Assembly: GCA_032160705.1 (NCBI GenBank)
Contig: JAVHVE010000057.1
Span: 1-64,000, forward strand
Length of the DNA stretch: 64,000 bases
DNA from: QHXM01 sp032160705
Lineage (GTDB): Bacteria > Acidobacteriota > Blastocatellia > Pyrinomonadales > Pyrinomonadaceae
Direction of reading: 5' to 3'
Positions 15,695 to 24,800 of the stretch are shown in pieces. The notes beneath the pieces were generated by a model that was not told where the DNA came from, searched no databases, and saw only the letters and a program-made list of their open reading frames with translations. Numbering within the stretch: position 1 is the stretch's first letter; every line of letters starts with the position of its first letter. A program made the translations under genes and the position numbers.

Positions 15695-16681
15695 ATGATG
15701 AGACTTCCGAAATTTTCTTACCTTGTTCCGAGAGAAATCGCGGACGCAGTGAAGATGATGGGCGATGCTGGCCCGTCAACGCAGTTTGTCGCGGGGGGCA
15801 CAGACCTCTATCCGAATATGAAGCGGCGGCAGCAGACGCCGCAGACCGTTATCTCGGTCACGCGCCTCAAAGAGCTGAACCAGATTACGGGTGATGGCAA
15901 GAGCGGTTTGCGAATCGGCGCGAGCGTTTCTTTGACGGACATCTGCGAGCACGCCGTTATCAATCGCGATTACCCGTTTGTGGCGCGAGCGGCGCGGACG
16001 ATTTCCACGCCCATCCTGCGCAACATGGGGACGATTGGCGGCAATCTCCTGCTGGACACGCGCTGCAACTACTATGACCAGAATTACGAGTGGCGCAAAG
16101 GCATCAACTTCTGCATGAAGAAGGACGGTGATATTTGCTGGGTCGCGCCGGGAAGCAAGAAGTGCTGGGCGGTGCAGTCATCAGACCTTGTGCCTTTGAT
16201 GGTGGCGATTGGGGCACAGGTCAAACTCGTTTCCACAACGGGCGAACGGATGGTAGAGGCCGCCGGGCTTTATAACAACGATGGGATTGATTATTTGCAT
16301 AAGAGGCCGGACGAGTTGTTGACGGAGATTCATCTGCCGCCGTTGAATGGTTGGCGAGCGACCTATAAGAAACTGCGGCGGCGTGGCGCATTTGATTTCC
16401 CGGTGCTGGGCGTGGCGGCGTGGCTCGACATAGGCGGCGACGGCACGGTGAAGGCCGCGAAATTAATTCTGGGCGGCATCGCGCCAGCGCCCATCGAAGT
16501 GAAAGAGGCCGAAGCCCTGCTCTTAGGCTTTCCGCTCGATGAAGAGCGGATGCAGGCTGCGGCTGAGAGTTGCTACAGGAAAGCGCGCCCGCTCGACAAT
16601 ACGGATTTCGTCATGAACTGGCGCAAGCAAATGGCGCGGCCATACGTCCTGCGCGCCCTCCAAGAACTGAAAGAACAGTAG
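15695..16681 (+). CDS. molybdenum hydroxylase FAD subunit with extra [4Fe-4S] motif (HcrB-like)
   Basis: About 328 aa of the CoxM/HcrB FAD family: FAD motifs VAGGTDLYPNMKR and TISTPILRNMGTIGGNL. After it comes an insertion not found in ordinary CoxM proteins, with four Cys (about C124, C140, C148, C157) spaced 16, 8 and 9. As I recall, this equals the spacing of the [4Fe-4S] ligands C122, C138, C146 and C155 of 4-hydroxybenzoyl-CoA reductase beta. It suggests a reductase-type electron path. The start is ATG 15695 or 15698; GTG 15668 is also open. The stop lies in the following repeat arm. Confidence 0.87.
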   Translation: MMRLPKFSYLVPREIADAVKMMGDAGPSTQFVAGGTDLYPNMKRRQQTPQTVISVTRLKELNQITGDGKSGLRIGASVSLTDICEHAVINRDYPFVARAARTISTPILRNMGTIGGNLLLDTRCNYYDQNYEWRKGINFCMKKDGDICWVAPGSKKCWAVQSSDLVPLMVAIGAQVKLVSTTGERMVEAAGLYNNDGIDYLHKRPDELLTEIHLPPLNGWRATYKKLRRRGAFDFPVLGVAAWLDIGGDGTVKAAKLILGGIAPAPIEVKEAEALLLGFPLDEERMQAAAESCYRKARPLDNTDFVMNWRKQMARPYVLRALQELKEQ

Positions 16682-16783
16682 GCAGTATGCAGTAGGCAGT
16701 GGGCAGTGGGCAGTTAAAAGCAAAAGCACGAACGCTGCCTACCACGCCTGTTCTTTACTGCCAACTGCCCACTGCCAACTTTT
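16675..16783. repeat. heptamer hairpin element, CAGTAGG/CAGTGGG type
   Basis: The left arm (ACAGTAGGCAGTATGCAGTA then GGCAGTGGGCAGTGGGCAGT) contains the TAG of the FAD subunit gene. The right arm is ACTGCCAACTGCCCACTGCC followed by AACTTTT, ending at the ATG of the next gene. The element is the entire intergenic gap. Confidence 0.85.
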
Positions 16784-17401
16784 ATGATTTCCGCCATTCT
16801 GTTAGCTGCCGGGCAATCCAGGCGCATGGGTGCGTTCAAGCCTTTGCTTGCTTTCGGTGAAAGAACGGTTATTGAAGCGTGTATCGGTAATCTGAGAGAG
16901 GGCGGGGTCGAAGAGATTGTTGTTGTCATCGGACACCGCCCCGACGAATTGCGAGAGCGGCTGGCGTATCTGCCGGTTCGTTTCGCGGTCAACGCCGACG
17001 CGGAAAGCGAGATGGGAGTGTCTATCGCGCGCGGCGTCGAACAGCTTTCGGCAAGGGCACAGGCCGTCTTTATCGCGCTCGTAGATCAACCCGCCATTCC
17101 GCCTGAAGTAATCCGCTTCTTGATTGCGGAACGGGCGCGCAGTGACGCACGCCTCGTCGTGCCGGAGTATGAGGGACGCGGCGGGCATCCGGTTCTGATT
17201 GATCTTGGCTATCGCCGGGAATTATTGAATCTTGATCCACAGCGGGGGCTGCGCGCCCTGTTTGACGCGCACCGCCCGGAAGTGTTGCGCGCCCGCGTCG
17301 CCTCACCTTACGTTGCGCGCGACATGGATCAATGGGATGATTACCGCGCGCTGTACCGCGAGGTTTTTGGAACGGAGCCGCCGGAGAACAGTGGTCAGTA
17401 G
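16784..17401 (+). CDS. molybdenum cofactor cytidylyltransferase-like (MocA/MobA family)
   Basis: A 205-aa NTP-transferase fold protein. N-terminal ISAILLAAGQSRRMGAFKPL is the nucleotide-binding loop (LAAGxSxRMG with a downstream Lys). Later blocks are VVIGHRPDEL, ALVDQPAIPPEVI and GRGGHPVLID. Proteins of this type next to molybdenum hydroxylases convert Mo-molybdopterin to the cytosine dinucleotide form, which fits the genes directly upstream. The exact CTP or GTP preference cannot be read. The start immediately follows a repeat arm and the stop (TAG) lies in the next one. Confidence 0.82.
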   Translation: MISAILLAAGQSRRMGAFKPLLAFGERTVIEACIGNLREGGVEEIVVVIGHRPDELRERLAYLPVRFAVNADAESEMGVSIARGVEQLSARAQAVFIALVDQPAIPPEVIRFLIAERARSDARLVVPEYEGRGGHPVLIDLGYRRELLNLDPQRGLRALFDAHRPEVLRARVASPYVARDMDQWDDYRALYREVFGTEPPENSGQ

Positions 17402-17443
17402 TCAGTGGTCAGTAAAAACAAGCTGTCTTAACTGACCACTGCA
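17389..17443. repeat. heptamer hairpin element, CAGTGGT type
   Basis: The left arm AACAGTGGTCAGTAGTCAGT then GGTCAGT contains the TAG of the MocA-like gene. The right arm is ACTGACCACTG. The short loop is AAAAACAAGCTGTCTTA. Confidence 0.75.
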
Positions 17444-17539
17444 TTTCCCCATCCAACCAGAAACCCTTGAGCTTCATCTAATCGGCTGATGAATCGCCTC
17501 TTCCAACAGTTGAAGCGGAGAGGCGAAAAGGAGAACAGA

Positions 17540-18094
17540 ATGTTTCTGAAAAGTCGCAAGGCCGTTGCCGTCGCGACCCTTTCCGTGGTGTTGCCGCTCT
17601 CGTCGGGCGCGTTCACACCTCGAAAGACCGTCCATGCTCCGCAAGCCGTCGAATTTTCTCTGCGCTCGATTGATGGGCAGAACGTGTCATCCAATAGCCT
17701 GCACGGCGAGGTTGCTGTGCTCGCGTTCGGCGCATCTTGGTTACCGCTCTCGCGCACACAGCTTCAGGGCATACGCAAGCTCGCCGACAAATTCTCTGAA
17801 CGCGGCGTGGTGGTCTACTGGGTGAGTACCGATTCAGAATCGCCCAAGTCGAAGAACTACGCTTCTGATGAACAACTTCGAGCCTTCTCGAAAAAGTACG
17901 GATTGAACGTGACGGTGCTGCGCGACCCCGAAGGCAAGGTTTCGCGACAGTTTGAAGTTGACCAGCTTCCGGCGTTCGTCATTCTGGACAAGCAGGGGCA
18001 CACCTCCGGCACGCCCATCGGCGGACTAGACCCGGACGGCAACCTGGTCGAGCAGCTTTCAAAGCCGCTCGAAGAAGCTCTTAGTAAACCGTAA
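17540..18094 (+). CDS. TlpA/redoxin-like exported protein lacking redox cysteines
   Basis: About 184 aa. A signal-like N-terminus (VAVATLSVVLPLSSGAF) is followed by a TlpA/AhpC-TSA fold: VEFSLRSIDGQNVSSNSLHG, VAVLAFGASWLPLSRTQLQG, VVVYWVSTDSES, and DQLPAFVILDKQGH with the cis-Pro. The normal WCxxC is WLPLS here, and there is no cysteine in the whole protein, so it cannot do thiol-disulfide exchange. It may be structural or ligand-binding. ATG 17540 has AAGGAG 6 bases upstream. A strong terminator follows. Confidence 0.75.
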   Translation: MFLKSRKAVAVATLSVVLPLSSGAFTPRKTVHAPQAVEFSLRSIDGQNVSSNSLHGEVAVLAFGASWLPLSRTQLQGIRKLADKFSERGVVVYWVSTDSESPKSKNYASDEQLRAFSKKYGLNVTVLRDPEGKVSRQFEVDQLPAFVILDKQGHTSGTPIGGLDPDGNLVEQLSKPLEEALSKP

Positions 18095-18122
18095 GAATTG
18101 AATTTAGAAAGAACAAAACTTG

Positions 18123-18156
18123 AGGCCGCCTTCAAATCGGAAGGCGGCCTTTTTTA
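18123..18156 (+). terminator. rho-independent terminator
   Basis: Stem AGGCCGCCTT / AAGGCGGCCT (10 bp, extendable by C-G), an 8-base loop and TTTTTT. It ends transcription of the TlpA-like gene. Confidence 0.9.
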
Positions 18157-18167
18157 TTTGAGTAAAA

Positions 18168-18262
18168 AAGAGGAACGAACCACGAAATTACACAAAGAGA
18201 CACGAAGAAGGTTCAGGCTATTTTGTGTCGTTTCGTGTGATGCGCGTGGTTCGTTTCTCTTC
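18168..18262. repeat. hairpin element, CACGAA type
   Basis: The left arm is AAGAGGAACGAACCACGAAA, then TTACACAAAGAGACACGAAG. The right arm is TTTTGTGTCGTTTCGTGTGA, then GCGTGGTTCGTTTCTCTT. Same family as 9988 and 40554. Confidence 0.8.
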
Positions 18263-18276
18263 TCACATTCCCTGAA

Positions 18277-18846
18277 TTAGATTTCACCCGCCAGCTTGTA
18301 GGCCAGGCGAACGGGCAACCCGACGACGTTCCAGTAATCGCCCCTGATCTCTTCGATGAAGAGCGCGGCGCAACCCTGCACGGCGTAAGCTCCAGCCTTG
18401 TCCAGCGGCTCACCGCTTCGGACGTACCAATCAATCTCTGCATCCGACATCTGGCCGAAACGCACCTGCGTTCTTTCATGAGCGACTGCTCGACGGCTCT
18501 CGCTTCCCCGTCGCACCAGGGCGACACCCGTTAAAACGTCGTGCCACCTGTTGCTTAAGAGCCGCAACATCCTTCGCGCGTCCCTTTCATCCTGCGGCTT
18601 GCCGAGAATTTCGGAATCAACCACAACGGTCGTGTCTGCGCCGAGCACCAGAATTGAGGGACGCTGCTTCGCCGCCGCCTCAGCTTTCTCCAGAGCAAGG
18701 CGTTCGACTGCCTGCTCGGCGCTCTCGCCGTCAATGAGCGTTTCGTCAATGTCCATCGCCAGAGTCTCGAACGACCACCCGACGGCGCGTAAGATTTCCG
18801 CGCGGCGCGGGCTGGCCGAAGCCAGCAAGAGCTTTTCCATCATCAT
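18277..18846 (-). CDS. maf: Maf-like nucleoside triphosphate pyrophosphatase
   Basis: About 189 aa. Hydrolyses non-canonical or excess NTPs to NMP and pyrophosphate. Motifs: LLLASASPRRAEIL at the start, DIDETLIDGESAEQAVERLA, ADTTVVVDSEILGKP, and YVRSGEPLDKAGAYAVQGCA, all standard Maf blocks. Which Maf subtype it is (dTTP/UTP or m7GTP) is not certain. Several clustered Met codons (18840, 18843, 18846) are possible starts; 18846 has GAAGAG just upstream. Confidence 0.88.
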   Translation of the reverse strand: MMMEKLLLASASPRRAEILRAVGWSFETLAMDIDETLIDGESAEQAVERLALEKAEAAAKQRPSILVLGADTTVVVDSEILGKPQDERDARRMLRLLSNRWHDVLTGVALVRRGSESRRAVAHERTQVRFGQMSDAEIDWYVRSGEPLDKAGAYAVQGCAALFIEEIRGDYWNVVGLPVRLAYKLAGEI

Positions 18847-18918
18847 TCTCTTCATCACCCCGGACAAGAGCGCACTCACTTGTGGCTCAAGCTTATTTTC
18901 AATTACACTCCCCAGACG

Positions 18919-18986
18919 AATTGCGGAATGCGGAATGCGGATTGGAGAATCCTAAATCCGCAATCCCAAATCCGCAATCCGCAATT
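18919..18986. repeat. heptamer hairpin element, GCGGAAT type
   Basis: The left arm is AATTGCGGAATGCGGAATGC then GGATT. The right arm is AATCCGCAATCCCAAATCCG then CAATCCGCAATT. It ends 5 bases before the ATG of the DciA-like gene. Confidence 0.8.
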
Positions 18987-18991
18987 GAGTG

Positions 18992-19465
18992 ATGGACGAT
19001 CTGATCCGCACATTGCCGAAGTTGCTCCGCGCGGCTGGCGAGACGGAGGAGGTCATGGAGGCCGCCGCGCTCGTCGCCTGGCGAAGAGTCGCGGGCGAGG
19101 GCTTACGCACGCAGGCCGTGCCTTTTCGTCTGTACCGGAAAACTTTGATCGTCGCCGTCGTGGATGTCACCTGGCAAAAGCAGCTTGAGGCCATGAGCGG
19201 CCAACTGCTCTTTCGTCTCAATTCCCTGCTCGGTCAGGCGGTCGTCACCTACATAGAGTTTCGCATTGATCCCAAAACCGTGCGCGCCGTGCGTGCCCAC
19301 GCGCAAGTTGAGGTGATAAACCGTATCGAGCAGGAGCGGCGCGCTCTCCAAACCATCTCCGGCGAAATCTCTGCGGCTGCCGATGCGATTCACGACGACG
19401 ACCTGCGCCGTCGCTTCCTGCTTGCCGCCGGTAGCTGCATTGACCGGCGCGAGAGTGGCGGGTAA
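18992..19465 (+). CDS. DUF721/DciA-like protein
   Basis: About 157 aa. It matches the DUF721 pattern: LPKLLRAAGETEEVMEAAAL, VAWRRVAGEGLRTQAVPF, and LIVAVVDVTWQKQLEAMSGQ. DUF721 proteins related to DciA help load the replicative helicase in bacteria without DnaC. Here that role is inferred. The C-terminus is longer and helical. Start is ATG 18992, or GTG 18989 just before it. The preceding repeat element leaves no room for a normal ribosome-binding site. Confidence 0.75.
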   Translation: MDDLIRTLPKLLRAAGETEEVMEAAALVAWRRVAGEGLRTQAVPFRLYRKTLIVAVVDVTWQKQLEAMSGQLLFRLNSLLGQAVVTYIEFRIDPKTVRAVRAHAQVEVINRIEQERRALQTISGEISAAADAIHDDDLRRRFLLAAGSCIDRRESGG

Positions 19466-19492
19466 TTTAAATTTGAGAAGGATGCCAATAAG

Positions 19493-19699
19493 ATGGAAGA
19501 ACTGATTTTCCTTATAGAAGAAGCTCCCGAAGGCGGCCTGACGGCACGCGCTCTCGGCGCTTCTATCTTTACCGAAGCTGATGACTTGGTGAGCCTTCGT
19601 GAACAAGTCCGCGACGCCGTGCGCTGCCACTACGAAGAGGGACAAGGCCCGCGCCTGATTCGACTTCACTTTGTACGCGAAGAAGTGATCGCCGCATGA
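19493..19699 (+). CDS. small HicB-like antitoxin candidate
   Basis: A 68-aa protein (EELIFLIEEAPEGGLTARAL, TEADDLVSLREQVRDAVRCH) of the short family often found directly before HicA genes. GAAGGAT precedes the ATG. The last bases overlap the HicA start (ATGA), so the two are translationally coupled. Confidence 0.7.
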   Translation: MEELIFLIEEAPEGGLTARALGASIFTEADDLVSLREQVRDAVRCHYEEGQGPRLIRLHFVREEVIAA

Positions 19700-19941
19700 A
19701 GTTGCCGCGCGATTTATCAGGCTCAGATTTAGCCAAAGCACTCAAAGCTCTTGGCTATGAGGTGACCAGGCAAGCGGGCAGCCATTTGCGCTTGACCACA
19801 ACAGAAGGCGGCGAACATCATGTGACGATTCCACAGCATAGCCCATTGCGTGTCGGCACGCTGGCTGGCATTCTGAACGATGTTGCAGTCCATACAGGTT
19901 TAAGCCGCGATGAATTATTAACAAAGTTATTTAGTAATTAG
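19696..19941 (+). CDS. hicA: HicA-type toxin (dsRBD-like mRNA interferase)
   Basis: An 81-aa protein with the HicA pattern: DLAKALKALGYEVTRQAGSH with the conserved catalytic His in GSHLRL, then HHVTIPQHSPLRVGTLAGIL. The family cleaves mRNA. Unusually, HicA is encoded second here, after the antitoxin-like gene. The module lies between the DciA-like gene and gatCA. Confidence 0.82.
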   Translation: MKLPRDLSGSDLAKALKALGYEVTRQAGSHLRLTTTEGGEHHVTIPQHSPLRVGTLAGILNDVAVHTGLSRDELLTKLFSN

Positions 19942-19978
19942 ATCAACTCTGAGTGTTCCAAATTGTAAATCCAAAATC

Positions 19979-20275
19979 ATGCCTATTACAGAATCCGACA
20001 TCGAAAAGATCGCGCAACTCGCGCACCTTGAAATCACGCCGGAAGAGCGCAGAGCATTCACGCCGCAGATTGCTGAAATCGTCGCTTACGTCGAGCAGTT
20101 GAACGCGCTCGACACCAGCTCAGTAGAGCCGTCCACCGGCGGCCTGACGTCCGAAGGTGAAGCGACCGATTCGTCGCGCGACGACATGGCGCAGCCATCG
20201 CTCGGCCAAAGCCTGGCGCTCGACCAGGCTCCCGATCCGGCCTCCGGCCATTTCCGCGTGCCAAAGGTTTTGTAA
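19979..20275 (+). CDS. gatC: Asp-tRNA(Asn)/Glu-tRNA(Gln) amidotransferase subunit C
   Basis: 98 aa. Typical GatC: MPITESDIEKIAQLAHLEIT, EIVAYVEQLNALDTSSVEP, and a C-terminal segment ending HFRVPKVL. It stabilises GatA for transamidation of misacylated Asp/Glu-tRNA. gatA follows after 94 bp; gatB is not in the window. Confidence 0.92.
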   Translation: MPITESDIEKIAQLAHLEITPEERRAFTPQIAEIVAYVEQLNALDTSSVEPSTGGLTSEGEATDSSRDDMAQPSLGQSLALDQAPDPASGHFRVPKVL

Positions 20276-20369
20276 GCCGGGCGCTCTGGAAATTTCTCTG
20301 GAAAATTTTTCGGCAGCCAGAATCTGAAATCTCAATTTTGAAACCTGCAATTCCCACGTTGAATCAGTA

Positions 20370-21860
20370 ATGAATGTTTTGACAGACAACATCGAAACTT
20401 TGCGCGCAAAAATTAAGAACGGCGAAACGACCGCCCGCGCCGTCACCGAGTTTTCGCTCGACGCCGCCGAGCAACTTAACGAGACGCTTAACGCTTTTCT
20501 CCAGCTTGATCGCGCTGGCGCGCTGAGTCGCGCAGAAGAGATAGACGCGGCGGGCGAGACAAACCGGGCGCTCAATGGTATTCCCATCGCCATCAAAGAT
20601 AATATCTGCGTGCGCGGGCTTCAGACCTCGTGCGGCTCGCGCATTCTGGGCGCGTATCAGCCGCCCTATAACGCGACCGCTATCGAACGTCTCAACGCCG
20701 CCGGAGCTATCATCATCGGCAAGACCAACTGCGACGAGTTTGCGATGGGATCGAGCAACGAAAATTCCGCGTTCGGGCCTGTCAGAAATCCCTGGGACAC
20801 AGCGCGCGTGCCGGGTGGCTCAAGCGGCGGCTCGGCGGCGGCTGTGGCGGCGGGGATTGTCGCGGTCGCACTCGGCTCGGAGACAGGCGGCTCGGTGCGC
20901 CAGCCCGCATCGCTCTGTGGCATCGTCGGGCTCAAACCAACCTACGGGCGCATCTCGCGCTACGGTCTGGTCGCGTTTGGCTCATCGCTCGATCAAATAG
21001 GAATTTTCGGGCGCAACGCGCGCGACGTTGGCACGGTGCTCGGCGTCATTGCCGGGCGCGACGCGCACGACGCGACGACCGCAGACGTGCTCGTGCCTGA
21101 TTACGCTCTCGCGATTGCGCCAGGATTGAAAGGAGCGCGCATCGGAGTGCCGCGCGAGTTGTTTGGTGAAGGACTGGACGGTGAAGTGCGCGCGTCGGTC
21201 GAGCGCGCCATCGAAGCCTACCGCGAAATGGGCGCAGAGATCGTTGAGATTGAGTTGCCGCACGCGAAATACTGCATCGCCGTTTACTACATCCTTGCGA
21301 CGGCTGAAGCATCTTCAAACCTGGCGCGCTATGACGGCGTGCGCTACGGCTTTCGCGCGGAAGAATCAAGTGAATTGCGCGAGATGTACCGCCGCACGCG
21401 CGACGAAGGTTTTGGCGCGGAGGTCAAACGCCGCATCATGCTCGGCACTTACGTGCTCTCCTCCGGCTACTACGAAGCCTACTATCATAAAGCCCAGCAA
21501 GTGCGCTCGCTCATCAAGCGCGACTTCGAGCGAGCCTTCACTCAATGCGAAGCTATCCTGACGCCGACGACGCCGACGCCTGCGTTCCTGCTCGGCGAAA
21601 AGACGGATGACCCGCTCTCGATGTATCTGAACGACATCTATACCTGCACGGCGAATCTCGCGGGCATCCCCGGTATCTCGCTGCCGTGCGGCCTTTCCAA
21701 TGGAGGTTTGCCGGTAGGCTTTCAACTGATGGGGACTTACTGGTCTGAACCCACGCTCCTGCGCCTGGCTCACGCCTACGAACAGGCTCACCCGTTTACC
21801 GCGCGCCCGCGCGTGACTGCCGATGAGTTTCGAGGCAAAGCAGGTGAAGCCCTGAAGTAA
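20370..21860 (+). CDS. gatA: Asp-tRNA(Asn)/Glu-tRNA(Gln) amidotransferase subunit A
   Basis: 496 aa, the normal length. Amidase-signature enzyme that frees ammonia from glutamine for the transamidation reaction. Catalytic triad regions are visible: Lys in PIAIKDNICVRG, the Ser cluster in RVPGGSSGGSAAAVAAG, and GSETGGSVRQPASLCG with the nucleophile Ser. The GatA-specific C-terminal part is present (DDPLSMYLNDIYTCTANLAG, IPGISLPCG). It converges with the ankyrin gene with only 3 bp between stops and no room for a terminator. Confidence 0.95.
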   Translation: MNVLTDNIETLRAKIKNGETTARAVTEFSLDAAEQLNETLNAFLQLDRAGALSRAEEIDAAGETNRALNGIPIAIKDNICVRGLQTSCGSRILGAYQPPYNATAIERLNAAGAIIIGKTNCDEFAMGSSNENSAFGPVRNPWDTARVPGGSSGGSAAAVAAGIVAVALGSETGGSVRQPASLCGIVGLKPTYGRISRYGLVAFGSSLDQIGIFGRNARDVGTVLGVIAGRDAHDATTADVLVPDYALAIAPGLKGARIGVPRELFGEGLDGEVRASVERAIEAYREMGAEIVEIELPHAKYCIAVYYILATAEASSNLARYDGVRYGFRAEESSELREMYRRTRDEGFGAEVKRRIMLGTYVLSSGYYEAYYHKAQQVRSLIKRDFERAFTQCEAILTPTTPTPAFLLGEKTDDPLSMYLNDIYTCTANLAGIPGISLPCGLSNGGLPVGFQLMGTYWSEPTLLRLAHAYEQAHPFTARPRVTADEFRGKAGEALK

Positions 21861-21863
21861 TGT

Positions 21864-24800
21864 TCAATGACGACTTTCAGCTTCTTCGAGCAGCCTGATG
21901 ATTGTATCGAGCCGGTCTTTCTTGGCCAGGCTGAGAGCTGTTTGTCCCTCATTATCTTTAATACCGACATCTGCTCCTGATGCCAACAGCAGCTTAACTC
22001 TTTCAGGCCGCCGGTAGTTGCTTCCCTCTATCGCGTGCATCAAAGCCGTCTGCCCTTTCTTGTCTTTCGCGTTGATGGGAGCACCTGCGGCGAGCAGCGT
22101 TTTGAGCGCCTCAAGAGCATCATTTCTCGCCACTAACATCAGTGAGGTCTGTCCATTTTCATCCATGTCGTTGAGCCTCGCTCCTGCCGCCATCAGTGCC
22201 TTGATAATCTCAGGGCTTGACTCGCGATCCCCATACATTGCCGCATACATCAAAGCTGTCTTTCCCTCTTTGTCCTTCGCATTGACGGGAACACTTGCCG
22301 CTATCAGCATTTTGACTATTTCGAGAGACGGCCTTGGCGCGGCCAACATCAAAAGCGTCTGTCCGGTTTCATTAACATCATTAACGTTCGCTCTTGCCGC
22401 GATCAGGGCTTCGACCACCGCTGGAGATGAAAAATATTCAGAAACGCCAGACATCAAAGCAGTCTGCCCTTGTTTGTCTTTCGCGTTGATAGAAGCGCCT
22501 GCCGCCAGCAGCGGCTGGATTGTTTTGACATTCCCCAACTTCGCGGCGAGCATCAATGGCGTCTGGCCGCCGCCATCAACGTCATTGACATCCGCCCCTG
22601 CTGTTATCAATACCTGGATAGCATCTGGAGATAAATCGGGGGCTGACTCCCTGTTTCCTATCAAAGCATACTTCAAAGGCGTCAGCCCCTGTTTGTCTTT
22701 CGCGTTAATGGAAGCAGCCGCTTCGAGCAGCATTTTGATAGTTTCGATAGACCTAGCCTGCGCTGCGAACATCAACGGTGTCTGTCCGGTTTCATTAACG
22801 TCGTTGACGTTAGCTTTTGCCGTTATCAGTGCTTTGACCACGGCTGGAGTCACCCTGTAACCTTGAGACACAGCATAAAGCAGAGGCGTTTGTTCTTTTT
22901 TGTCTTTCGCATTGATCGAAGCACCCGCCGCCAGCAGCATTTGAATCAGTTCGACGGAATTCCATTTCGCCATTAACATTAATGGGGTCATTCCATCTGC
23001 ATCAGCGGCATTGACATCTTCTCCTGCCGCTATCAATGCTTTGACAATTCCCGGAACTGGATCGCTCGCCTCGGTCAAATGCAGCAAAGCTGTTCGACCC
23101 CTGGCATCAGCGGCGTTGACGTTCGCACCGGCAGCTATTAAGACGTTAGCTATCTCTATCCTTGATTCACGATAGCCATCCACAACGTACATCAGAGCTG
23201 TCTGGCCTCTCTCATCAACGTCATTAACATTCGCTCCTGCTGCTATCAGTGCTCTGAAAACCTCCGGGTCATGGCTATACGTAGCGACCATCAAAGCTGT
23301 TTTCTCATATTTGTCCTTCGCATTGACGGAAGCCCTGGCGTCCGTTTCGAGCAGCGCCTGCACCATTCTCAAATTATAGTCCTTAGACGCTGCGAGCATT
23401 AATGGTGTCTGTCCGGTTGCATCAACATCATTGACATTCGTTCTTGCCGCGATCAGTGCTTTGACAATCTCGAAGCCTGAATCTTCTCCAGCCTTGGCAT
23501 ACATCAAAGCCGTCAATCCCTCTTTGTCTTTTGCATTCACGGAAGCATTTGCGGCCAGCAGCATTTTGACCGTCTGCTCAGAATTTTTTTGCACGGCTAT
23601 CATCAATGGCGTCTGTCCGTTTTCATCTGCGGCATTGACATCCGCTTCCGCTTCTATCAGGGCTTTGACCACCCCTGAATATCCAGAACCGTAATGTTCA
23701 GACACGGCATAGACCAGAGCCGTTCGTCCCTTTTTGTCTTTCACATTAATGGAAGCCTTTGCGCCAGCCGCGAGCAGCGCTTTGACCGTTTCCACAGAAT
23801 TCATCCGCGCAGCTATGATTAATGCCGTTTGTCCCTCTTCATCAATGGTCTTGACATTCGCTCCTGCCGCTATCAGCGCTTTGGCAACCTCCAGCCTCAA
23901 ATCGCGATAGATATATGCTGCATACACCAAAGCGGTTCGTCCATGCTTATCAACGTCATTAACGTTTGCCCCTGCCGCCAGCAATACTTTGGCAACCCCT
24001 GAAGAATCACGAGTGTCTTCCTGAGACCCATTCACGGTGAGGATCAAAGCCGTCTGCCCCTCTTTGTCCTTCGCGTTGATGAAAGTGCCTGCGCCTGCTG
24101 CCAGCAGCTTTTTAACTGTCCGTAAAGAATTACTCTTAGCCGCTAACATCAACGCTGTCTGTCCACCTTCATCAACCTCGTTGACCTTCGCTCCAATTTC
24201 CAGCAGCGTTATGACCATCTCTAAACCGCCATCCTTGTACGCTTGAGCAGCATTCAGCAAAGCGGTTCGTCCCTGCTTGTCTTTCGCATTGACAGAACGG
24301 CCTGCTCCTGCACCGAGCAGCATTCGGAATACTTCTACAGGAGTCCTCACCGCTGATAACATCAATGGGGTTATTCCGTTTTCATCAGGGGCATTGACAT
24401 TCGCTTTGGCTGCCAACAGCTCCTTGATTGTTTCGATTGAGAGGGAATATGGTACCAGGCCAATCGCTTTGTTTAAGACCGTTCCTCTGGAAGAGTCCGG
24501 GAAGTTAAGCCCGGCTCCTGCCTTAATCAATCTCCGCACGATTTCGTCGTGGCGCTCCAGCGGAGAGGATTCTAATCCTGTGCTGCTGTCCTTTTTTGTA
24601 TAGTTGTCCCGAAAGATGCCTTCAGACAGGTAAATCAACAACACCTGATGTCCCAGCTTATTTTTACTGCGAACATCCGCTCCGGCATCGAGAAGTAATT
24701 TAATTATCTCCGCATCTCCGGCAAACACTGCCCAGGCAATTGCCGGGACGCCCCCCGCATCCGTTGTCGTCGCTTTGACACCCGCTTGCAGTAATTTGAG

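Noticed and set aside
16675..16783. CRISPR array (short repeats at even spacing)
   Set aside because: The repeats are 7 bases, touching, degenerate and mirrored in two arms; there are no spacers of 30 bases or cas genes.
22018..22860. Long plus-strand frame (280 codons) and similar ones opposite the ankyrin gene
   Set aside because: They mirror the ankyrin repeat on the other strand and contain only Ser/Ala-rich repeated sequence with no known domain.
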